Assembly (NCBI RefSeq): GCF_019654955.1
Contig: NZ_BPEV01000014.1
Coordinates: forward strand, 1 to 64,000
DNA: 64,000 nucleotides
Source: Shewanella sp. KT0246
GTDB lineage: Bacteria; Pseudomonadota; Gammaproteobacteria; Enterobacterales; Shewanellaceae
Direction of reading: 5' to 3'
The first letter of the stretch is position 1. Every line of letters starts with the position of its first letter. Of this stretch, positions 46,878 to 55,169 are shown in pieces. The notes under the pieces are model-generated. The model saw only the letters and a list, made by a program, of their open reading frames with translations, was not told the origin of the DNA and did not search any database. A program made the translations under genes and the position numbers.

Positions 46878-48446
46878 TTAGATTGTTTTCAAGCCAAATT
46901 GCTTAATTTTATTTAATAATGCTCTATGCTCTGGCAATTCAGCAGCTAAGCCTTTACCGATCTTTTCAATCTGAGCTATTTGTTGCTGTGCTATGTGATG
47001 ATATGACTCCGATAAATTAGCGGCTTTAGTTTGATATTTCATCCCATAAAGCACGTAAAGGTAATTATCGATGTTGAATACTTCGAAACGGGAAAATAAA
47101 TCATCAGTAAGAGGGCTGTAATTCTGCCATAGCGCCATTTTGTGCTTTAATGGCTCAGGAATAGACTCTGGATGTCGGTTATCAATCCAAAAGTCAGAGT
47201 CAGTTCTATCAGAAATACAATAATGCAGCTTGGCAAATTCAACGACTCGCTCCCATGCATACGTCATGGTGTTATTGAAACGTTCAGATAATGCTGGCAT
47301 TTGCGCCATGGTCTGCGGTAAACGTTTAGCAAGATAACCTGCTGCAAAATCAGTAAGCAGTATAGAAGTCGCCTCTATGGGCTCTAAAAAACCTTGCGCA
47401 AGGCCTAATGCCACACAGTTTTTGAACCAAAACTTTTCTCTATACCCTACCTTCATCGGAATTTCCCTCGAAGCTAAGCTAGCTAACTTACCACCAAGGT
47501 AACGATCAAACTTTTGCTCAGCTTCTGAAGATGTCATGTGATTATCTGAGTAAACAAATCCAGTACCACGACGCTCAGGTAAAGCAATATCCCACACCCA
47601 ACCAGCTTGGTGAGCTGTGGCAATAGTATAGGGAGGAATAGCATACTCTTCAGTGATAGGAACCTGAGCGACAATAGCCTTATTAACAAATAATTGTTTA
47701 GACTTATCGACAAACGGAACTTGAAGCTTTTTAGTTAATAAAATCGACTCAAAACCGCTACAGTCGATAAAAAAATCAAATGCCAATTCTCCAAGCTTAT
47801 CGGTTTTAAGTTGAGTAAGATTGCCTTCATCATCAATATCAGCATCAAGCACATTTGCTTGTAGATGCTGAACCCCTAATTTACTAGTTGCATTACTGGC
47901 GAGTAATTTGGCAAATTTAGCAGCATTAAGATGATAAGCGTAACTGACTTTACCGCCATACTCTGGCGTAGTGATTAATTTCGGCGCTTTTAACGCTTCA
48001 CAGATATAATGTTGCGGGGAAACATTTTGCGAATAGGACGTTGATGAGTTTGAATGAGTTGCTTGCTGATGAAGCCACTGTGGCGTTAAATCAGCCCCTA
48101 ACGGGCTTGGCACATCAAATAAGTGATGATAACTATTATTCTCTCCGTGCTTGGTTTTATCTAACCAATTGCAGAATTTGATAGATTGCTTAAAACTTAC
48201 ATCACAGTCTCGAATAAAGTCTGTTTCACGAATGCCAAAGCTTTGCAGAGATTGCTTAATCGCTGGAACAGTCCCCTCTCCTACACCAATGGTTGGAATA
48301 TCAGGAGACTCGATTAGTGTCACGGTAACATTAGGCAGTAATTGAGCCGCTATGCCAATATGATTAGCCGCTAGCCACCCAGCTGTGCCGCCACCAATAA
48401 TGACAATACGCTGTACTTCTTTATTGACCTTATCGACCTCAATCAT
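46878..48446 (-). CDS. Flavin-dependent halogenase-like protein of a TonB locus
   Basis: A 522-residue member of the tryptophan halogenase family. It has the FAD motif IVIIGGGTAGWLAANHI (residues 14-30), GVGEGTVPAIKQSL, and Lys86 in VSFKQSIKF, which aligns with the catalytic lysine of PrnA-type enzymes. The family signature WxWxIP is present only as WVWDIAL, with Ala where Pro is usual. In Shewanella, Caulobacter and Xanthomonas such proteins accompany TonB receptors of glycan loci and no halogenation is known for them. It lies between the TonB receptor and SapC gene. Confidence 0.88.
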   Translation of the reverse strand: MIEVDKVNKEVQRIVIIGGGTAGWLAANHIGIAAQLLPNVTVTLIESPDIPTIGVGEGTVPAIKQSLQSFGIRETDFIRDCDVSFKQSIKFCNWLDKTKHGENNSYHHLFDVPSPLGADLTPQWLHQQATHSNSSTSYSQNVSPQHYICEALKAPKLITTPEYGGKVSYAYHLNAAKFAKLLASNATSKLGVQHLQANVLDADIDDEGNLTQLKTDKLGELAFDFFIDCSGFESILLTKKLQVPFVDKSKQLFVNKAIVAQVPITEEYAIPPYTIATAHQAGWVWDIALPERRGTGFVYSDNHMTSSEAEQKFDRYLGGKLASLASREIPMKVGYREKFWFKNCVALGLAQGFLEPIEATSILLTDFAAGYLAKRLPQTMAQMPALSERFNNTMTYAWERVVEFAKLHYCISDRTDSDFWIDNRHPESIPEPLKHKMALWQNYSPLTDDLFSRFEVFNIDNYLYVLYGMKYQTKAANLSESYHHIAQQQIAQIEKIGKGLAAELPEHRALLNKIKQFGLKTI

Positions 48447-48504
48447 ATCGACCTCAAATTGTTAGCTTTCATTTTTATTATTAGTTTATTTAGCATCTTA
48501 CATT

Positions 48505-48533
48505 AAAAAGCCTAGCAATTAGCTAGGCTTTTT
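48505..48533 (-). terminator. Terminator or attenuator between TonB receptor and halogenase-like gene
   Basis: Perfect 12-bp stem AAAAAGCCTAGC / GCTAGGCTTTTT with a 5-nt loop, active in either direction. It follows the TonB receptor stop by 26 bp. The downstream halogenase gene has no visible NagR site, so partial read-through may feed it. Confidence 0.85.
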
Positions 48534-48559
48534 ATCAACTTATCAATACTAAATAGTGT

Positions 48560-51163
48560 TTAGAAGCGTAAGTTTAAACCCACTTTGTAACGTGCTTCAC
48601 CTTCGAAGCTCCATGCTGGGTATCCACCTTTAAGTTCAGGTTTAACTTCAGCATCATCAGGTGCTACACCTAATTGAACACTGTCTTCTTCGAGTAAATT
48701 TACAACTTCAAAAGTGATACCTAAGTATTCTGTGATGTTGTAATTTGCACTTAAGTCAAGTGTGCCAAAATCTTGATGTTCACGGTTACCGTAGAAACCT
48801 GGTAATTCACGCATCATGTATTCACTACGCCAGTTATAAGCAACACGTGCAGAGAAGTCTTCCATCTCGTAATAACCCACTAAGTTAACAGTGTGCTTTG
48901 AAGAGTCTGAGAAAACACTCACTTCATCAGGATAGTTCTCAGCAGAAGCATCTGAATCTGCAAAAGTATAGTTCGCAGAGTAACCGAAACCGTTATCGAA
49001 ACCATCTTGGATTTGCAACTCGATACCTTGGATTTGACCACCTGTACCATTTTTCTTACTCGATACAGTCCAGCTATCTTCACCTGAATCAGGGTCAGTA
49101 ATGCCGATGCTTTCATCTAACTTTTGTTCAGAAGTAACAAACGAGCTAACATCTTTAATGAAGTATGCTGCACTCATTAATCCATCAGGACTAAAGTACC
49201 ATTCAACACCTAAATCTGCTTGAGTGGCTTTAAATGGCTCAAGAGCAATATTACCTGTATTGACGACTTCGTTACCTGCTGTGCCATCTTGATAACCCAC
49301 TAAAGAAGATGAAGCAAACATATCAGCATAATTAGGACGTGAAATCACCTGCGATGCAGAAGTACGAATAATAACGTCTGGTGCAACGTCAAAGGCAATG
49401 TTCACACTTGGTAGTACATCGCTGTAGCTTGCATCTGCTGTACTTAAATTATCAGCATATGAACCATCAGCTTGTAATGCAAAGTAATCAGAAGTTGCAT
49501 CAGTCGAGATATAACGTAAACCGAAGTTACCACGCATGCCGTCAGCTTCAAAATTAGCCATTAAATATAAAGATAAGTTTTCTTCGTTGATGGTACCGTA
49601 ACCTGACTTATATACCGGACCTTCAGTTGAGAAACCATCAATAGCTGCTTTTGCATCCTTTAGCATGGCATCCATATTAGGCTTAGGTAAGGTATAACCC
49701 GCACCTGATGAGATTTGACCGCTGTAGTAAGCAGATGCATCTTTTGCAGTGATATCAGATCTAACATTAGCAGGTAAAGTCAGCATGCTAACATCATGGT
49801 CTGCATAACGAATACCCGTTTTGAATGCGGTGATTGCACCTAAATCTGTTGGTATTGTAAAGTCGACTTGTGCATATGTTTCTTCATCTGAGTTAGGTTG
49901 CTTTTTAAGCGCCCAACCTGCAGGAGACAATTGACCGCCAAAGTCTTCAGCGGTGAAGTTTTTATTAGCGACATCAATATTAATCACTTCACCAGTGGCA
50001 TCATATGTACCGGCATAATCTGCAGCTGTACCTAACCAGAAACCGTAGTTAGAGGTTAATTCTGTACCACCTTCAGATTTAGTATTACCAACACGACCTT
50101 CTACTTTGAAGTTATCATTTTCATAATCGAAATTAAAATCATAAGTATTTGAGTCCATGCTAGCTTGACGAGCCCAAGTTTGTGCCCAACCCGGATTTGC
50201 GCCATTGCCATCACGACGATAGAAAGTACAAGTTCCTAAAGAATTACGCTGTTCACAAGCTTCATCTTTATCATCTGGGAACATAACAAATAATGACGTA
50301 TTGGCATTATTTGCTTTCATATCCAGACTCATGAAATCTAGACCAAAATTTAAGTTATCTGTTGGGCTATATTGTAATGCACCGTTAATTGCAGTTCGTT
50401 CACGGTCTTGTTCAAATGTAGTAGGAACAATATCGCCCCAACCAACTAATGACTCAATGCCATTACGTTGATAACTTGTTTCTGATACTGCCGCTGAAAG
50501 TAGGAAACCAAAGTTCTCGTTCTCATTTTTCCAGCTATATAAGCCTGACAACTCAGGATCAGTCTCTTCAGAAACACTTCCGTAGTCTGCTTTAGCACTA
50601 ACGAATACAGAGTTTGCATCTAAATCTAATGGTTTACGCGTTTTAACGATGACTGTGCCACCGATACCGCCTTCAGGTAAATCAGCCTGAGACGATTTGT
50701 ACACCTCAATACCACCCACCATTTCTGATGGTAATAAACTGTAGTTAAAGCTTCTGTCAATAGACTGTTGGTCAAACCAACCAGTTGAAGCAACTGAATG
50801 GCCATTTAATAAGGTACGAGTCAAGCTGCTTGAAGCGCCACGAATTGAAACACCTTGCCCTTGACCAAACTGACGACTAACCGCAACACCAGGTATACGT
50901 CCTAATGACTCACCCACGTCACCATCAGGAAATTTACCAATATCTTCAGCAGTAACGGCATCAACTACAGCGTTAGAAAAACGTTTATCATTAACTGAAG
51001 CCTTCATCGAGGCACGCATGCCTTTAACTTCAATTTTTTCGATGTTTTCATCTGCAGTTTCAGCATCGGCTGCTAAAGCACCAACTGAAACCATACTGCC
51101 AAGTAAGATAGCAATGTTAGTTGCTAAAACATTTTTCTTAAAATTAATAGGTCGCATCTTCAT
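48560..51163 (-). CDS. TonB-dependent receptor for chitin oligosaccharides
   Basis: An 867-residue outer-membrane receptor. The signal peptide ends near GALAADA. A plug domain follows, with VVDAVTAEDIGKFPDGDVGES, RIPGVAVSRQFGQGQGVSIRG and EGGIGGTVIVKTRKPLDL, then a 22-strand barrel ending with aromatic Phe (KVGLNLRF). The plug start EKIEVKGMRASMKASVNDKR resembles glycan-type receptors of Shewanella. A NagR-type operator lies 52 bp upstream. ATG 51157 (third codon) is better spaced from the AAGGGA than 51163. Chito-oligosaccharide specificity is inferred from the regulon. Confidence 0.93.
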   Translation of the reverse strand: MKMRPINFKKNVLATNIAILLGSMVSVGALAADAETADENIEKIEVKGMRASMKASVNDKRFSNAVVDAVTAEDIGKFPDGDVGESLGRIPGVAVSRQFGQGQGVSIRGASSSLTRTLLNGHSVASTGWFDQQSIDRSFNYSLLPSEMVGGIEVYKSSQADLPEGGIGGTVIVKTRKPLDLDANSVFVSAKADYGSVSEETDPELSGLYSWKNENENFGFLLSAAVSETSYQRNGIESLVGWGDIVPTTFEQDRERTAINGALQYSPTDNLNFGLDFMSLDMKANNANTSLFVMFPDDKDEACEQRNSLGTCTFYRRDGNGANPGWAQTWARQASMDSNTYDFNFDYENDNFKVEGRVGNTKSEGGTELTSNYGFWLGTAADYAGTYDATGEVINIDVANKNFTAEDFGGQLSPAGWALKKQPNSDEETYAQVDFTIPTDLGAITAFKTGIRYADHDVSMLTLPANVRSDITAKDASAYYSGQISSGAGYTLPKPNMDAMLKDAKAAIDGFSTEGPVYKSGYGTINEENLSLYLMANFEADGMRGNFGLRYISTDATSDYFALQADGSYADNLSTADASYSDVLPSVNIAFDVAPDVIIRTSASQVISRPNYADMFASSSLVGYQDGTAGNEVVNTGNIALEPFKATQADLGVEWYFSPDGLMSAAYFIKDVSSFVTSEQKLDESIGITDPDSGEDSWTVSSKKNGTGGQIQGIELQIQDGFDNGFGYSANYTFADSDASAENYPDEVSVFSDSSKHTVNLVGYYEMEDFSARVAYNWRSEYMMRELPGFYGNREHQDFGTLDLSANYNITEYLGITFEVVNLLEEDSVQLGVAPDDAEVKPELKGGYPAWSFEGEARYKVGLNLRF

Positions 51164-51600
51164 TTCCCTTCCATAACTTTATTATCGTTTTTGGATACAT
51201 AACCATTCCAACCGGAATGACAACGCTGTCATGTCTAGAACAAACATTACACAATTATTAACAGGCTTGCCACAACAAAATAACTTAAGCGCGATATTTC
51301 TGTTCAAAAAACAGTAATGACTAGTATTACATTTTTCACATAAATAAATAAAATCAGTGGTTTACCAAAAAACTTTTCCTGCATCATTTTTGCTACATTT
51401 ATTTTTCTAAAGGTACTCATCCAACCAGAAAGACAATCGGCCATTGCCTATTTCGTCAAAAATAAGCACTATTAGTCATATTCAACTTATCTGATTTCAT
51501 CTAATAGACGCTTTGATCACAATTTATTGGGGGATAAATGTCATCAAATAGAGATAAATATCTGCTAAGTTAGTCGCCTGAATCAAAGAGCAAAATTATA
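51164..51600. other. 437-bp divergent region between TonB receptor and nagR
   Basis: Contains the NagR-type operator at 51216 near the receptor and the nagR promoter on the other side. No second operator near the nagR start was found, so strong autoregulation is not indicated. Confidence 0.5.
51216..51233. promoter_or_regulatory. NagR-type operator upstream of the TonB receptor gene
   Basis: AATGACAACGCTGTCATG, a near-perfect palindrome 52 bp before the receptor start and about 370 bp from nagR. Confidence 0.9.
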
Positions 51601-52611
51601 ATGAAAGTAACCATCAATGATGTCGCCAAGCATGCAGGCGTTTCGATCAAAACTGTTTCACGAGTGACCAACAAAGAGTCATCTGTAAGACAGGCAACAA
51701 TTGATAAAGTTAACGCTGCAATTAGCGAACTCAACTACCAACCTAATCTAGCTGCTAGAAATTTAGCGAGTACAAAATCATATGTCATTGGTTTTATCTA
51801 TGATAATCCCAATGCTTACTATGTCATTGATATGCAAAAAGGTATTTTGTCAGCTTGCCAAGATACAGGTTATGAACTGCTCATCCACCCTTGTGATGCA
51901 AAATCTATAGATATTTGTGAAGAGCTCACCCAAATGGTCAAGCATTCACGTTTATCTGGCCTAGTCCTGACACCACCTATGTCTGAAGATCCAAAAATTC
52001 TTGCTGCATTAGATAAAATTGATGCTAATTATGTCCGTATTATTGCAGGTGAAAACACTGAATCAGAAAACGGCTTAACGGTCTTAGTTAATGATAAGCA
52101 TGGCGCACTAGAAATCACCCAGCACCTTATTGATATGGGGCATTCAGACATAGGGTTTCTTAGTGGTGATCAGCACCATGAATCAACCAAGGAACGTCTA
52201 ACAGGCTTTAAGGACGCATTAACTCAAAACCAATTATCTGTCGTTAATGACTGGATATTAGACGGGCAGTATTCTTTTGAATCTGGCGTGGAAGGTGCAA
52301 ATAAATTAATTAACTTATCTAAGCGCCCCACTGCAATTGTCGCATGTAACGATGAAATCGCTGCAGGAGCCTTGTTTGCGGCAAGGTTAGCTGGGTTAGA
52401 TATACCTAAAGACCTTTCAATCGTTGGCTTCGAAGATAGCCCTTTCTCTCGCCAAACTTGGCCAAAACTCACCACAGTGCATCAGCCCAATGTTAAAATT
52501 GCCAAGGTAGCAACTGAGTTGCTTATTGCAAATAGCAAAGCAACTGTAGAACAGAAATCAATGGTGTTTACCCCAGAGCCTGTTATTCGGGACTCTTCAG
52601 CGAATCGTTAA
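51601..52611 (+). CDS. nagR: LacI family repressor of the GlcNAc regulon
   Basis: A 336-residue LacI-type regulator. The N-terminal helix-turn-helix is TINDVAKHAGVSIKTVSRV, followed by the hinge YQPNLAARNLAST and a periplasmic-binding-protein-like effector domain with IGFLSGDQHHESTKERLTGF and PKDLSIVGFEDSPFSRQTWP. Its position divergent from a NagR-site-controlled TonB receptor and the matching operators at the nag genes identify it as NagR. In Shewanella the inducer is thought to be GlcNAc-6-phosphate; not tested here. Confidence 0.92.
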   Translation: MKVTINDVAKHAGVSIKTVSRVTNKESSVRQATIDKVNAAISELNYQPNLAARNLASTKSYVIGFIYDNPNAYYVIDMQKGILSACQDTGYELLIHPCDAKSIDICEELTQMVKHSRLSGLVLTPPMSEDPKILAALDKIDANYVRIIAGENTESENGLTVLVNDKHGALEITQHLIDMGHSDIGFLSGDQHHESTKERLTGFKDALTQNQLSVVNDWILDGQYSFESGVEGANKLINLSKRPTAIVACNDEIAAGALFAARLAGLDIPKDLSIVGFEDSPFSRQTWPKLTTVHQPNVKIAKVATELLIANSKATVEQKSMVFTPEPVIRDSSANR

Positions 52612-52650
52612 CAAAAAGCCAAAGCTTTTACTGAAGTGACACTGCAACAA

Positions 52651-52684
52651 AAAAGCCTCTAAACAATAAATGTTAGAGGCTTTT
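52651..52684. terminator. Terminator between convergent nagR and glnB
   Basis: AAAAGCCTCTAAACA pairs with TGTTAGAGGCTTTT with one bulged base and a short loop. A-run and T-run on the two sides allow use by both converging genes. Confidence 0.85.
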
Positions 52685-52724
52685 CTATTATCTGGGTTTA
52701 GCTTGGGGCTAGAAACGAAATGCT

Positions 52725-53066
<342 letters not shown>

Positions 53067-53287
53067 TCACTCCTGTAAAATTTCGACGGGGCACAACTTG
53101 CGCTAACTTACTTTGTAAGTTAATTCAGCTATCAACTAAAATTTCAGTACACAGTTTACCTGAAACATCATTCACTTACTTACATAATTTATTATTTTAA
53201 ACTTAAAAAAGTCAAAAAATAAATTAATGACTATACTCATACCACTGTCACAGGAAGTGACTTTTACACCAACATGGATGAATAGTA

Positions 53288-53806
53288 ATGTCTTACCGAT
53301 CAACTCACGGGTTCAATTTAATTGAACTCGTCACAGTATTATTAATAGCAAGCATAATAATACTGATTGCAACACCTCAACTTACCTCTTTAAACCAAAG
53401 TATTCGCGCTGCTAGCAGTATCAGAACGATTCAATCTTCTATACAGCTTGGTAGAAATTTAGCTATCAACTACGGAGTAAACGTAACAGTTTGCCCCGTT
53501 TTAGAAAATCAATGCGCATCTAATTGGCAATCGGGGTTTACTATTTTTACTGATACTGGACAAAAAAATGTTATCGATGGTGCAGATCTAATCTTACATG
53601 AGGTTAGTCCATTCCATTACGATGATATTGTTCAATATAACCGTAGTTCAATCCGATTTAAAAGCACAGGCCTAGCCTCCGGCACTAATGGCACACTTAC
53701 ATACTGCCCTGTAACATTTGATAGTCAGCACTCTAAAGCAGTAATTATTAATCAAGCTGGACGCATAAGGTTTTCGAAAAAAAATAATATATCTTGTAAA
53801 CAATAA
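53288..53806 (+). CDS. Type IV minor pilin, FimT/GspH family (first copy)
   Basis: A 172-residue prepilin. A short leader ends in Gly8 followed by FNLIELVTVLLIAS, the prepilin peptidase site with Glu at +5 and a hydrophobic helix. The rest fits the GspH/FimT domain, with cysteines in VCPVLENQCASNW and the C-terminal ISCK. FimT-type minor pilins help DNA binding or pilus priming. No clear Shine-Dalgarno lies next to its ATG; upstream is a GTCAC-AGGAA-GTGAC hairpin and a three-codon frame (ATG GAT GAA TAG). Confidence 0.88.
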   Translation: MSYRSTHGFNLIELVTVLLIASIIILIATPQLTSLNQSIRAASSIRTIQSSIQLGRNLAINYGVNVTVCPVLENQCASNWQSGFTIFTDTGQKNVIDGADLILHEVSPFHYDDIVQYNRSSIRFKSTGLASGTNGTLTYCPVTFDSQHSKAVIINQAGRIRFSKKNNISCKQ

Positions 53807-53910
53807 TCAGCACTAACAAGTACATTAATTGAGTTAATTAAAATCAATTAATCACTGAATTTAACAGCTTCCTTGGTTATACTTAAATCAATAAGTACAA
53901 GGAACTTAAC

Positions 53911-54399
53911 ATGAAACAAGCTTTAAAAGGATTTACATTAATTGAGTTAATGGTAACTGTAACTATCGCAGCAGTAATAATAACTGTAGCTATACCCTCT
54001 CTTAAAACGTTCTATGAACAACAGCGAGTTAGAAGCAATATTGAAGTCATTCAAAATATTGTTTCTTTCGCTCGAAATCAAGCTGTGAGCTATGGTGCCA
54101 CTGTAAGTGTATGCCCTTTTGCAAGTGCTACTTCCTGTGGTTCGACAACAGACTGGAGCAATGGCGTAAGAGTTTTTATCAATGCAAATGGCGCTGATAC
54201 TGAACTAAGAGCAATAGATGGCTTTAATGACAATGACTCAGTAAAAGGTCCTGCTGGAGTAATGACATTTTCTGCGGATGGTTTATCTTCTGCTGGCGAG
54301 TTTATTTATTGCCCTGCAGGAGAAAGTGACTCTTCTAGAAGTATAACCGTGAGTGGTGGAGGATTAATTTCTTATGGGCCTGATGGAAAAACCTGCTAA
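53911..54399 (+). CDS. Type IV minor pilin, FimT/GspH family (second copy)
   Basis: A 162-residue prepilin with leader ending at Gly7 and FTLIELMVTVTIAAVII. The GspH/FimT part shows VRSNIEVIQNIVSFARNQAVSYGATVSVCPFA, close in pattern to the gene just upstream (SIQLGRNLAINYGVNVTVCPV), and a C-terminal SYGPDGKTC. The two genes are probably an old duplication. It is 104 bp after the first copy with AAGGAA upstream of the start, and converges on the pilE/TapY2 end of the main pil cluster. Confidence 0.9.
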   Translation: MKQALKGFTLIELMVTVTIAAVIITVAIPSLKTFYEQQRVRSNIEVIQNIVSFARNQAVSYGATVSVCPFASATSCGSTTDWSNGVRVFINANGADTELRAIDGFNDNDSVKGPAGVMTFSADGLSSAGEFIYCPAGESDSSRSITVSGGGLISYGPDGKTC

Positions 54400-54433
54400 T
54401 TACAAAAATAATTAGCAGCTTCTTTACCTAGAA

Positions 54434-54457
54434 ATAGGTGTTAAATTTAACACCTAT
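54434..54457. terminator. 24-bp perfect palindrome between convergent pilin genes
   Basis: ATAGGTGTTAAA followed directly by its reverse complement. It lies between the second fimT-type gene and the convergent TapY2-like gene. It has no T-run on either side, so whether it terminates transcription is uncertain. Confidence 0.5.
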
Positions 54458-54471
54458 AAAGCTAACCAAGT

Positions 54472-54768
54472 TTAGCGGAGTGTTCGGTTATCGATTTCCC
54501 GGCCTAAACTGGTAGAAAATATTGCATCTAGAGGTAAGCACTCATTAACTTCTCGGATGAAATATTTTCTATTCTTTTGATAATCTTTCATTTTTCTACC
54601 CGCTAATCTAGCCATTTTGTTATCGGCTTCACTTGCTTTCCAACGGAAAAAAATAACTCTGTCTTCGGATGATGTAGTGACATGACATTTATAATCCTGC
54701 TTCTCGTTTGCTTTAGCAACAGAATAAAACGGCATCAAACATAGGATGACTATAAATAATTTTTTCAT
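54472..54768 (-). CDS. TapY2-like small exported protein of the type IV pilus cluster
   Basis: A 98-residue protein starting MKKLFIVILCLMPFYSVAKA, a signal peptide. The mature part has YKCHVTTSSEDRVIFFRW and ends with EVNECLPLDAIF, with two cysteines that may pair. It overlaps the pilE stop by one base (TAATG) and has AGGAG upstream, so it is translated as the last gene of the pil operon. Position and features suggest the TapY2 family known from Aeromonas and Shewanella pilin clusters; the family call is by context and general resemblance. Confidence 0.7.
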   Translation of the reverse strand: MKKLFIVILCLMPFYSVAKANEKQDYKCHVTTSSEDRVIFFRWKASEADNKMARLAGRKMKDYQKNRKYFIREVNECLPLDAIFSTSLGREIDNRTLR

Positions 54769-55163
54769 TACCAACACTCCTCTGAAGGACCTTTTACACC
54801 GGCTGCTGTAAGAGTAATTGTTGCACAAGTAGAATCTCTGGCCGCTTGAACACCTATTGCAGTAGCAGTAATTAAATAATCATTGGTACCAGCTGAGTCA
54901 ACTGAATAGAACGCCGATTCAGTTACAAAAGGGTCTGCATTTAAGCCTAGTGAAGTCATATCTTCAGCAAAAGAGCGATTGTCAATATAGAACTGCTCTT
55001 GCAGGTTTGCGACTCGCATTACTGCTGCAACCCCTTCAGAACGAGCACTTTTTATCACAAAGTCTGTATAGCTAGGATAAGCAATGGAAGCTAATATACC
55101 TATAATCACAACGGCAATCATTACTTCAATTAACGTAAATCCATTTCGTTTCACTGTATTCAT
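54768..55163 (-). CDS. pilE: Type IV minor pilin PilE
   Basis: A 131-residue prepilin with leader MNTVKRNG and FTLIEVMIAVVIIGILASIAYPSY, including Glu5 and the typical helix. The C-terminal disulfide region is STCATITLTAAGVKGPSEECW. It lies immediately after pilY1 (6-bp gap), as in the fimU/pilV-pilW-pilX-pilY1-pilE clusters of other gammaproteobacteria, so it is a minor pilin; the major pilin pilA is not in this window. Confidence 0.93.
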   Translation of the reverse strand: MNTVKRNGFTLIEVMIAVVIIGILASIAYPSYTDFVIKSARSEGVAAVMRVANLQEQFYIDNRSFAEDMTSLGLNADPFVTESAFYSVDSAGTNDYLITATAIGVQAARDSTCATITLTAAGVKGPSEECW

Positions 55164-55169
55164 TAAGCG

